Shown: positions 36,409 to 50,900 of the stretch, in pieces
Layout: each line of letters begins with the position of its first letter
How positions within the stretch are numbered: position 1 is the stretch's first letter
From: Carallia brachiata
Taxonomy: Eukaryota; Streptophyta; Magnoliopsida; Malpighiales; Rhizophoraceae
Assembly: GCA_021464245.1 (NCBI GenBank)
Contig: JADCRB010000042.1
Coordinates: 3,455,914 to 3,519,913, forward strand
Length of the DNA: 64,000 nt
Direction: 5' to 3'
Notes under the pieces: generated by a model
What the model was told of the DNA's origin: nothing
The model's database searches: none
The model's input: only the letters and a program-made list of their open reading frames with translations
Program-made: the position numbers and the translations under genes

Positions 36409-38125
36409 ATGCTAACATCACAGCCTAAAATGGGCAAGTTCCTGCGGGTTCTCCAATCAACTTGTGTTCTTCTGTTAATCGTCTCTACGGCTATTAAAGC
36501 CAACCCGCCGGAGGATCCTATCCAATGTTTATCAAACAACAATAGAGATTGCACCATCACAAACACTTATGGCGCTTTCCCTGATCGAAGCATATGCCAA
36601 GTGGCTAGCGCGGCTTATCCTACTACAGAAGAAGAGCTGATATCAATAGTAGCGAATGCAACGCGGGCCAACAGGAAAATGAAAGTGGCGACTCGCTTTC
36701 ATCACAGCATCCCCAAGCTGGCTTGCCCTGATGGCCCAAATGGGCTGCTCATAAGCACTAAATTCCTCAACAATGTCTTGGCCATTAATTTGCAATCAAT
36801 GACAATCACGGTTGAGAGCGGTGTTACGCTTAGACAGCTCATTAACGAGGCGGCGAAGGCGGGACTGGCATTACCGTACACGCCATATTGGTGGGGCTTG
36901 ACCATTGGTGGCCTTTTGGGCACGGGCGCACACGGCAGCACTTTGTGGGACAAAGGGAGTGCGGTTCATGATTATGTGGCCGCACTCACCATTGTAAGTC
37001 CGGGAACAGCTGCAGAGGGCTATGTTCTTGTTCGAAATCTCAATGAAAGTAATAACAGAGAACTCAATGCTGCCAAGGTGTCGCTAGGAGTTCTTGGAGT
37101 AATTTCAAAGGTATGGAAGTAACTCTTGGCCTGTCGTTTATGTAATTATTTGGTTTTTGACTTGTCGGTGTGGCTTGTGTTTGTTTGGTGGGTGGTGGAG
37201 TAACTGCAGAGGGCCATCGAGAAAGGAGCGAGTCGCACAGAGAATTTTTCTTAGTATTTGATTCAACGCTAAGTTCCTACACCAATGGCTGTCGAGCCTC
37301 TCCTAAGCATAACATTTGCTAAAAGTTCTTTTCATGATTTTTCAAACAAATTCTCAACTTTTATTATGGAAAGCAATAAATCATCCTTTTCTTCTAGATT
37401 TTCAAAAATTATAACAAACACCACAAATTAATTATGGGATGCTTTTCCATAACCCTCTCAGTCTTAGTATTTATAGAATTTTAGTTAATGTCAAGCAACA
37501 AGAAAATAACACAAAGAAAAGGGGAAAAAAAAAATCAAACAACTCGTCTGTGTGAAACAACGTTGACGCCAATCCTTTTTTCGTTGGGAGGTTAGAAAAT
37601 ATGTAAACAGAAGGGGAGTCCTCCCAATACAGGTTGATCCGTGCCTCTGTTTAGTACATATTAACGCTTATGGTGGTTAATGATAATTTACCTTATGGCT
37701 TGCAAAACGCAATCCTCTCCTTTGAGGTTTGTTTTTGTTGTTCTTTTTTTTTCGTGGGCGTGGGGGGGCTTATTTTGCTGCTTCCTCTTGCTCAAGGGAA
37801 TTATTATCTTTTCCATCATTTTGCCAAAAAGAAAATAAAGATGTGGCGTATGAGCAGGAGAAAATTACTATAACAGAAAACTATTAAGGAAAAAATTAGA
37901 TTTTTAGAATTTTTTTTGTCCAAATTTTTGTTTGATTGTAACGAAATTTCAATTTTTTGCAACCACAGTGATAATTTTTTGTAAGAAAAAAAAGATATCT
38001 TATTATTTTTTTTCTTATTGCAAAACGTTTCAGTATAATTACAAAAAATAGAAAACTCATTGCAACCGATAAATTTTCAGGTATAAAATGTTTCTAAAAA
38101 TGTAATGACACTCAAATATTAATTG

Positions 38126-38169
<44 letters not shown>

Positions 38170-40702
38170 GTGGGCGGCAAGGTTGCTTTGTTAGATATTC
38201 CATTAGGAACCGTGGACTTTTTGGTACATCACATTCGTGCATATTCAGGAAGAAATATATGGCACATCATTAATTCTTGTAGTTTTTAGCTAATTTTCTT
38301 TCTGAATATAGGGCTCAGGCGAACATCATAATTAATTAACAACTAATGAGAACATTACATAATTGATGAGAGAGAGTATATTTTGAAAGGCATGATTTAG
38401 ATAATTTTCCTGTCAAAAGGGTGTGAAGACATTAATTGAGTGTTAGAACTCGTATAGACGTTGAGGGGAAAAAAAAACACACACGCACATAAATAGTCTG
38501 CAATTTTTTTTTTCTTTTACTATTTCTTACGTGAATAACAAGTCGTTAAAGCATTAAAAGCCCTTGATTTAAGGGGGTTTGGTCAGGCACTTTGGGTTCA
38601 CCGACCAGGACCCATTTTAGACTTAAGGACTTTTCTGAATCTAGTTATGATTTTAAGTTCTTAACTACTGAGTTGTCCACGGAAAGACCAATCATTGAAT
38701 TTTTATTTGATCAGTTCTGCATTTTTTTATCATCCATCTATCTCCCATACTAGGTGATATTAACTGTACATCTACCTTCACAGCTTACTTTGAAACTGCA
38801 ACCCCTTTTCAAGCGATCCCTTACCTACGTAGTGAAGAATGATACAGATTTGGGAGACCAAATTGCTAGCTTTGGGAAACAACATGAATTTGCAGATATG
38901 TCATGGTATCCCAGTCAACGCAAGGTAGTCTACAGGATTGATGATCGTGTTTCCACCGATGCTTCGGGCAATGGGCTTTATGATTTCATTCCATTCCGCA
39001 CTACAGCTTCGCTCGAGTTGGCAGTCATTAGATCCACAGGTTAGCCAGTAGAAGTAGAGAAATCATATTTCCTTTTGAAAAAAGGTTCTGCTCCGAATTG
39101 TGGTGTCTGAACAATTGCAACCGGTTGAATTTTGAGTACAATTAGTTGCATTTTAATGCAACTGCATTGAATTTTAAAAAAGAGATTTTTTTTTAGAAAA
39201 ATATTTTTTATTTTAATATTTATTATATACGATTTACGTTTTAAATTTTAAAATAATACTCATCTAATTTTAAATTTTAATTTTATAATTTTTTATTTTA
39301 CTTTTTTTTTCAATATAGTAACACTAAAAATTAAAACGATTGCCCTTGGATGTGGTATCCAGACAGGAGTAAATTTTCCACTCTTCCTTTTTTGGCAGCT
39401 GGTATGACTGCAACATTAATTAGTTGGTTTTTTTTTTTTTTGCGCCTGCTAATTTTTTTTTCTTAGTAAGTAAAATTTACTTATAATATTATACTATATA
39501 AATTTATATTTTTTTTATTTTAAATAGACTCTACTCATTATATAGTATAAAATTACGAATAAATTATACTCATCAGAAAATATGAGTCAAATTTATAAAA
39601 ATTATTTTTATTTTATAAAATAATTAAATTCATATAAAAAAATAAATACAGTGAAACCTAATCATATCCTTAATTAATAAAATCAATAACCACTTAAATT
39701 AATACTTATTGCCATCGTGAAACAATTTATGCACATATAATAACTTATTGAAAATTTATTGATCAGAGGAATCTCAAGAAGCCTTGCGTGACGCTAATGG
39801 CAAGTGCATCAGTGCGAAACTCGCCACGTCCACACTTCTGACCTCAGCTTATGGATTAACAAACAATGGTAAACTTTCCAGTTCCTTTCATTCCTGAAAT
39901 CAGCATTTTTTATAATTTTACCCCACCGGCCAATAAAAATATGCCAATCTTAGGAAACCAATCTTGTGATATTGTTGGACTTGTAGGTATTATCTTTACT
40001 GGCTATCCAGTGATTGCGTATCACAATCGACTCCAATCATCGGGTTCATGTCTCGACAGTCTTGAGGATGCATTAATCACGGCTTGTCCATGGGACCCCA
40101 GAGTGAAGGGCGAGTTCTTCTTCCAAACCACAATAAGCATCAGCTTGTCGGTGGTTAAAAGCTTTGTACAAGACGTGCAAAAGCTAGTGAGTTTGGTGCC
40201 TCAGTCACTATGCGTTATTGAACAGTACAATGGCTTTCTCATGCGCTACGTAACGGCCTCAAGTGCTTACTTAGGCAAGCAAGATGATGCAATGGATTTT
40301 GATATCACATATTATCGAAGCAAAGATCCCACAATTCCTAGGCTTTACGAAGACATACTCGAAGAAATTGAGCAAATCGCGGTGTTCAAGTACGGAGGAT
40401 TGCCGCATTGGGGTAAGAATCGGAATGTGGCATTCCTAGGAGCAATCAACAAGTACAGGAATACCGGAGAATTTCTGCGTGTGAAAAATACCTATGATCC
40501 ATTGGGACTGTTTTCCAATGAGTGGACGGACCAAGTTCTGGGACTGAAAGGCAGCGTGAGCATAATTAAGGAAGGCTGCGCGTTAGAAGGATTGTGCGTA
40601 TGCTCGCAGGACAGTCATTGTGCCCCAAGCAAGGGGTACTTGTGTAGGCAAGGCAAAGTTTATCCGGATTCAAGGGTTTGTACCCTTGTTGGTGGAAAGT
40701 AG
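36409..40702 (+). CDS. GulLO: L-gulonolactone oxidase-like protein, copy B (4 exons)
   Basis: Exons 36409-37110, 38784-39039, 39767-39868 and 39987-40702 have the same lengths and phases as gene A and also give 591 residues with no frame break. Features match copy A: signal peptide ending TAIKA (residues 1-31), FAD-domain text [12 protein letters not shown]-terminal LPHWGKNRN, and a cysteine-rich tail. It is expected to oxidise L-gulono-1,4-lactone to ascorbate in the secretory pathway or cell wall space. One notable change is RFHHSIPKL in place of RFSHSIPKL next to the conserved histidine of the FAD domain; exon 2 begins L-T-L rather than V-T-L. Upstream sequence is shared with gene A down to about the start codon except for insertions, so regulation may differ. 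Paralogue, not a pseudogene, as far as the sequence shows. Confidence 0.93.
37890..38125. repeat. Dispersed AT-rich element in intron 1 of gene B
   Basis: Related to the block in intron 3 of gene A (17134-17336), sharing AAATTTCAATTTTTTGCAA-like and AAGATATCTTATT-like phrases. It is followed at once by a (TA) run. Confidence 0.5.
38129..38165. repeat. (TA)n microsatellite, about 18 units
   Basis: An uninterrupted TA run in intron 1 of GulLO gene B, absent from gene A. Confidence 0.95.
39110..39600. repeat. Two AT-rich repeats in intron 2 of gene B
   Basis: Intron 2 is 727 bp here but 110 bp in gene A. The extra DNA holds one member of the family at 14960-15200 and 19640-19880 (about 39110-39345) and one of the family at 13827-13980 and 18460-18580 (about 39465-39600). 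Confidence 0.5.
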
Positions 40703-42460
40703 CCCCAGGGATGATAGTTCCTAAAATAGTCGCATCTTTCACGTGAAGAGAACATTAGGTTACTGATTCAACTAAAAAAATTAATATTTTACAATATTTA
40801 TATGAATATTTTGTTTTTTTTATGTTTCTATAATTTTATGAATTTAAGTGAATGTAAACTTTTTTCCATATAGTTGTAAGAATATAATTATGCTTATTTA
40901 TTTAATTTTATAACAAATTTATCATTTTAATATAAAATATACATATATATTATGAGATATTATAAATAAAATACTTTTAAATTGAATTGAAGATTTAATT
41001 TAATACTTTAAATGTTTTATTTTTACAATTATTTTTTTTACGGCAAAAATAAGTCTATTCATGGTATCTTGTATAATCAAGGACGCCCAAAATCAAGTAT
41101 ATATAAATTCTGCAGGATAAGTGAGCTGCACAAAAACAAGCCAATACTGCACCTAGCTCAGCAACATCAATGAGAGAAAACATGCAACTAGTTTCATTAA
41201 ATGAGTCTAATTACATGGACTAGGAAAAAGACAAACTAGGAAGAGCCACAATGCAATTAATCAATTGAATTGCGCAACTAAATGATTATTTTTGCAACAA
41301 AAGGATAAAAAAATATGTTAATTTTATTGATTTGTTAATGCTAATAATAATCATTTAGTTACACAATTCAATCAATTAATTGCACTGTAGTTTTTCTCGT
41401 CCATGTATGTTTCGGATATTAAATTCTCCAGCTGTTTCGGCTTCTAGCTAAAGCTATAATCGACAATTCATAAGATCTATTTTTTGATCAAGACAATTCA
41501 TAAGATCTAGCTCGGACCACAGTTGGAGAGACGGTCTCAGTCCTTTTTAACAAGAAACATTGCTTTCCTCCAAAAACAAGTCAAGTCATAGCTATAATGC
41601 ATTAATTTGCTCAAAGATACAGTTGTGTGTTAGAAAATTTAGAAGTTCCAATGCCACAAACACAAATTCGGTACACAGCCTAAGCAGCGTTAACCAATAA
41701 ATCACTAGCTGCTTGATTTAATTGAATTGCCCAGCTGCACTCAAACGTCATCCTTGTACCATTCAGCAAACGCCATGTTAATTGGAAGGAAAAAAGTATG
41801 GCACTAGGGATTTTATATCCAAAATTTTACTGAAATGTAATAATATCTTAAATTTTTATAATTATTGTAATACATTTTATAATAAAAAAATATATCTTTT
41901 TTTGTTATAAAAAAATCACGATAATTATAAAAATTAAGATCTAATTATATATAGACAAAATTTTAAATACAAATATTTTTAGTATTATAATGATGCTTTA
42001 ATTGGAAAGGTCAATTAGTAGAAGTGGCCGCCGTGAGTGACACATCACAGAAACAAGGGAATTGCACACAAAATATTAGCAATAATGGTGCTGAGAAATT
42101 GCTTTCAGCTTAGCTTATTCCCCCTCACCCCCCCCCCCCCACACCTCTTCTCATTTTCTTTGTCTGGCATAAATAAGATAAATTATATTTTACACTTCTC
42201 TAATTATAAATTAAAACTTTATTTTTATTGAAATTACAGAAAACAGCCTCTGATTCACTGTGGTTAGTCAAACTGAATGGAGAGTATGTTAAGACCATTT
42301 TACCCTTACATATAAAGGAAAAATGATGAACGGAAGAGACAAACCTTACCTTTGATTCTTCTCTTCTCCAAACTCTCTCTGGCCTCCAAAACAACCAAAC
42401 CCGCAATTTTCTCACAAAATCATTTGGCCTAACTGAGTACGACCGATAACTGAGGTCAAG
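40703..42460. other. Intergenic, no gene seen
   Basis: AT-rich DNA downstream of GulLO gene B. Possible polyadenylation signal AATAAA near 40965. A short AT-rich repeat lies at 41830-41985 and a C12-13 run near 42129-42142. No supported coding frame. Confidence 0.6.
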
Positions 42461-42468
42461 TTCTAACG

Positions 42469-42979
42469 ACTGATGAAGATTTGCAAGCGATAAGGAGCAT
42501 GGGATTTGGAGGAGAGGCGTTGGCTAGCATGACTTACATGGCTCCCCAAGGCCATGAGAGGATTGAGTGTATACGGCAAGGTTTGATCCAATTACTTATA
42601 TATTGTTTCCTCAATTTAGTGCGAAATACTTATTAAAGAATACAGAAGATTTCTTTCTCATTGTTATCAATATTTTTGATTTTTTTTTTGTTGTTTAACT
42701 TGTTCTAAAAGGAGCTACAATGATTCCCAATGATTTATTTTTTTTAAATGGCAAATTTTCTATATTTGTTATCAATATTTATTTTTTTTACATGGCTCAC
42801 CTCTTTTGCTTATCATACTGTGAGTAAAGTTCTACATCATATGGACCTTATGATGGATGTGTCTTCCTTTGATTGAATTTGGTGTCCTTGACACTGATTC
42901 ACTATCATGTTTAATTGAATTTATTATTCACAGCAATTACAGTCACCACCATTGCCCAAGGCCAGCTTCATGGTTACAG
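42469..42979 (+). pseudogene. MLH1-like (MutL homologue) two-exon fragment
   Basis: An exon-like frame from 42469 reads DEDLQAIRSMGFGGEALASM and continues to about 42580 at an AAG-GT donor. A second piece at about 42934-42979, after a CACAG acceptor, reads ITVTTIAQGQLHGYR and ends at a GT donor. Together they correspond to adjacent parts of the N-terminal ATPase domain of the mismatch-repair protein MLH1, where GFRGEALAS is the ATP-binding motif and VTVTTI...GQLHGYR follows. The fragment has GFGGEAL in place of GFRGEAL, text after TYMAP diverges from MLH1, and no other MLH1 exon is nearby. It is a captured or left-over gene piece rather than a working gene. Text at 43090-43250 could be further debris but I cannot assign it. 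Confidence 0.7.
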
Positions 42980-43399
42980 GTGGGTGAGCTAAAAATAGGA
43001 TTTTGCCTATTACTTTTTTGATTAAATGTATGTGAAGATGTTGATTTTTTTTTTTCTCTTCTAGCTTTGCAATCATATTGCAGTGGCAGTCTCACCCAAT
43101 TGTGTGCCACAAAAGCATGAGTTAAGGACAATGACAAGCGCCTAGATGATTGTTTTCAGTAGAGAGTAGCATCTGTAACTGACATCATTGGGAGCCTTTT
43201 GACAACTAGTGCAACATTCAGTGGCTTTGCTTTGATGGTAATTGGTAAAATAAATTTCTACACAACTTACTTAAATCACTACTCATTTCCTTTTGTTAGA
43301 TGTGTGATAAATCTATGCTTACGGGAACTCTCTAAATGGGTATCAACAAGCCCTAGCTACTTGTTGCATTGGCTCTAGTGGGAATATGTCATCTATAAG

Positions 43400-43807
43400 C
43401 AGGGGTGTAAAAATTGGACCGGATCGGTTGGTCTGACTGATTCAACCATAACCGGTCAGGGTTCGGTCAGATTTAAACTAATTTTTGGCAAAATTCGGGC
43501 TAATCAAGAACCAATCAAAACTAATTAAAATCGGTAAAAAGTACTAGTTTAATTAGTCCAAACCAAACTAAAAATTTATAAATTATAATTTGACTCTAAA
43601 TTTTATTTAAATTATAATTTGAACTCTAAATTTAATTAAAACTTTCAATTTAATCCTTACAACTAAAAAAATTAATATTTAATTATATCTATGAGTATTA
43701 TTTTTTCAATTACTTATATATATATATATTAAATACATGCTCAACTGATTGAATTTTGAACAATTAATATTTTTAATTCAATAACCAGTCTAACTCTAAC
43801 AACCTTG
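43400..43807. mobile_element. hAT-type MITE, 408 bp
   Basis: Starts CAGGGGTGTAAAAATTGG and ends CTAACAACCTTG, with a perfect 8-bp target duplication TCTATAAG (43392-43399 and 43808-43815). The CA...TG ends and the 8-bp duplication fit the hAT superfamily. The interior order (CCGG-rich end, blocks such as AATTATAATTTGA, AT-rich core, then a CAATAACCAG-type end) matches the two longer members at 54937-55587 and 59345-59994. Confidence 0.85.
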
Positions 43808-43815
43808 TCTATAAG

Positions 43816-45325
43816 TGCTAAGAGAATGGCAAGGCAAATGATTTTAACCCCTAGAATAGAAGGGCTTTGGAACTTACTCCTTTGTTTTATGAATTTTTTC
43901 TTGTTTGGGTTCTAAAACAATCATATTGTGCATAAGTGTAATAGAAGGGCATTTTGGACCTTTTGTACATTTTTAGTGGCACCTTTGTTAATATAAACAA
44001 CTTTAATTAACGGTGACTTAACAAATTTTGGTTCTGCAAATGAAAATGAGGTTATTTTTTGTTCATTTTAAAATAAAATGTCTCGATTGTAATTAAATCC
44101 TATTTATGGGTTGCAAATGTAATTTACCTGGCATAATAGTTTTCAATATAGGCAAACATAAACAAGTCACATACGAATGACTTACGTTTACTACCTGTTC
44201 GGATGATGATCGATTGCAATCAAGGTTGTTAAAACGAGAATTGCTTTGCAATTGGCGAAAGGAATTCTAATTTTGAAGGGATAAATTTTAGCCTAACGTA
44301 GAATACAAAGTTTTAAGGTTGTCGTCTAATTTTTGTAAAAATAAAGATAAACATCTAGCAAGTCTCTTCACGAAATTTTATAAAAATTCTCTATTTTAGA
44401 ATAACACTAAATTCACCTAAAATTTAGTTTTAGAAAATAAAATTAAAATTACAAAAAACTCTTTATCATATCAACAAAAAAATCAATTGGTGAAAAATGG
44501 TAAAAAAAACTATGTCTTTTTGTAATTGAAAGCAGATAAAAACTGACAAATACTTTCAACTACAAAAGCTGAACAAGCCATATTTCAGCGCAGAAAAAAG
44601 TCTATGACAAGAAAATCTGACTATAGACTGCGCCTTAGAAAAAAGAATTTTTTAAAAAGAATAAAATTCAAAGTAACAATAATTACATTTAAAATAATAT
44701 TAAATCAATTTAGAATTTAGTTTAAAAAAAGGGGAAAATCTGGCCAGAATCTCTTTTCTTTTGATCAAAAAAAAAAAAAAAACCAGAAGGAGAGAAAAAA
44801 TCTGGCCAGCTCTAACCATGTATCAAGACTCTTCAGAAAACTATTTTCCATAAACGGAGCCCATTATGGCCCCCTATGGCACGGGGCCTCAAACTCTTAA
44901 AGGAGCCCATTCATTGTTATTCTCACTACTTTTCTTCTGTCTCGTTCACTTTCTGTTTGGTCACAGGAGAGCAAAATGTACACCCCCTTGAACCTGGAAA
45001 AAGCTGGATTTTTGGCTTTGGGAACTTCCAGAGCAAGTTCCATTAGGAGTTGGGAAACTGTCCTATTTCTAGAAGAGTTGGCACAGTCTGAAAATTGACT
45101 AGCACTACTTCTTTGAGCTTGGTAAATGAGCCATATATGACGTCATTTCATCTATACTTCAAAAAAATTATATTTTAAAAAAATTTTAAATTTTTTTGTA
45201 AAAAAATGATTGCATGTATAACAAGATGAATAAGATTGTGCAACGCTTGTTAGTACATTCTATCAGGCTTATTGCACATTCATTCAATTTTGATAGAAAA
45301 AACTTGAACTAAAGACAAAAAAATT
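43816..45325. other. Intergenic, no gene seen
   Basis: AT-rich with scattered less AT-rich text around 44860-45110. A 40-codon frame from 44975 (starting MYTPLNLEK) has no recognisable domain. Confidence 0.5.
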
Positions 45326-45331
45326 ACTTAC

Positions 45332-45516
45332 CACAGTGTGCCGTCCAAGTCAGAACACCTTTGGGCTTTGACAACAATGGCGGGTGGGATAACAAGATCC
45401 ACATGTATTTGTCTGGCCACGCGAACAGGTGTGTAGACGTAGCTGCCAAGCCCATCAACATGGGCATTGTCTGGCCTATTTTTTTCTGTCTTTTCAATCG
45501 GTTTATCTACCAACAT
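45332..45516 (-). pseudogene. Exon-like fragment, unidentified
   Basis: On the - strand an open frame reads NAHVDGLGSYVYTPVRVARQ and DLVIPPAIVVKAQRCSDLDG, then ends at a strong donor sequence GTAAGT (45331 down to 45326). The text looks like a conserved protein segment but I cannot name the family. Upstream in the same frame there is a stop within a few dozen codons, and no partner exon was found. It lies about 1.1 kb downstream of the CIPK gene on the same strand. It may be a relic of another gene. Confidence 0.35.
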
Positions 45517-46603
45517 GCAAAGGAAATTGCTAGCTAGTGGCTACACAACCGCACTGGCCACGGAACCTACAACTGCTTCATTGCTTTTTCAGAAGAAAAG
45601 TAGAATTATTTTGCCCAAAGATTTTTCTCATACTAGCAGGCATGGCTCTGTTTTAAGCGATTTCCTTGGCATCACATAGTTTGGCACTTTTTTTTTTTAG
45701 CATGAAATATGCTAATGATCATTTGCCTCACTCTTTCATATTACCAATTCCGTTTTGAGGAAGAGAGTTATTGCTATTCTCCCAGCCCTATTGCCCAACC
45801 AAAGAGGTAAAGCTAATGCATTCCACTTATTGAACGGGGTTCTATGGTCAGTTGTCCTATATTGAACGACAATTTTGTGGAAATCGACAGGCCACTGTAC
45901 CAGAGAGAATCCTAAGTTCTCCAGTGAACAACACACCAAGGTCTGTTGGTTTCTTGTTTTGATTCTCAGCGACAAATAAATGTCTTTCGTATAGTTTATG
46001 TTTAAATCCTTTGTTGTTTCATTGTTCCTAAGTTACGACTTAAGCATATCAAAAGACACGCGAACAAACTATTCCCATCCCAATTTGGAGATGCTGTTTC
46101 CTTACTCCCCCCACCTACTCTTCTCCGAATTTGGATCTTCCTAATTTGCAGGCATTATGTTTAATCCACTGTATATCCAGTTATTACTATGAAGGACTCA
46201 ACATGATTTCTTTAACAAAGTCACGCAAACAACCTGTAAAGAATCGCAAGTCTTGTTCATAGGTAGTCTTCTTTGAAGGCGACATTCTCGAATTGCATAA
46301 ACTATTGACAATACAACAGATTTGGCTCAAAATACTGAAGAATGCAAGTGGCCGGTAGGTTGGGATATTTGAGAAATCAAAGCCCCGCCCTTTAGGGGCA
46401 ATGAATCATATCTACATACCGGAAACCTACCCCGAACTGCAACGTCATACAATTATGAGATATATACTTGTGCATGAAGCATAAAGCTGAGAGGTAAGAA
46501 CGAGACAATTTCCATTAGGACCTGCAAGCGAGAATAACGGGTTAATAAATGTGCACCATCCATCCACAGTACCAAGAGAGATACATATAACATATGCACA
46601 ACC

Positions 46604-46608
<5 letters not shown>

Positions 46609-46638
<30 letters not shown>
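46609..46638. repeat. (GA)15 microsatellite in the CIPK 3' UTR
   Basis: On the coding strand it reads (TC)15 and begins eight bases after the CIPK stop codon. Confidence 0.95.
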
Positions 46639-46641
<3 letters not shown>

Positions 46642-46645
46642 CACC

Positions 46646-50542
<3,897 letters not shown>

Positions 50543-50900
50543 GATTCTCTGCCTCTCCTCAACTAACAATAATGATTTTGAGAATTGAGATTTTTTTACG
50601 ATGATCAATGAAAGAATTTTGTCTATGAATTTATTTTCTTAGTATTATATTAGGAAGAAAATTTTCAAAAAAAAAAGGGCCCTCCACTCCCGCCCAAAAC
50701 CGCCGCCGTCGCAACGGGTAAGCTGCAAGTACGAGATTGAATTTTGGATCCGCGTCTCCGGCGGTGACTGTTGTTGAGGCTTATTATTTTCAGGCTGTGG
50801 GAGAGAGAGAGAGAGAGAGAGAGAGTGTGTGTTCTATTTATTTATTTATTTATTATTGGGAGGAAAAAAAAATTAGAAAATAGTGGTGGGCAGGAATGGC
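50543..50900 (-). promoter_or_regulatory. CIPK 5' UTR and proximal promoter
   Basis: GC-richer than its surroundings (about 50680-50790), with a (GA)13 run at 50800-50825 that reads (TC)13 on the coding strand and a (TTTA)n run at about 50836-50855. CT-rich leaders of this sort are common in plant genes. Transcription start and any leader intron cannot be fixed. Confidence 0.4.

Larger units (their letters stand above)
27180..40702 (+). repeat. Duplication unit B
   Basis: From text shared with 23530 onward to the stop codon of GulLO gene B. It matches unit A from 30901 and unit C from its start. It was enlarged by a solo LTR (27418-29341), a LINE-like insertion (29389-30182) and a second solo LTR (31650-33356). 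Between these pieces there is AT-rich DNA with no other supported gene, including 30193-31640, 33540-34890 and 35240-36310. Confidence 0.85.

Noticed and set aside
36409..40702. Gene B as a pseudogene
   Set aside because: All four exons keep frame and splice sites.
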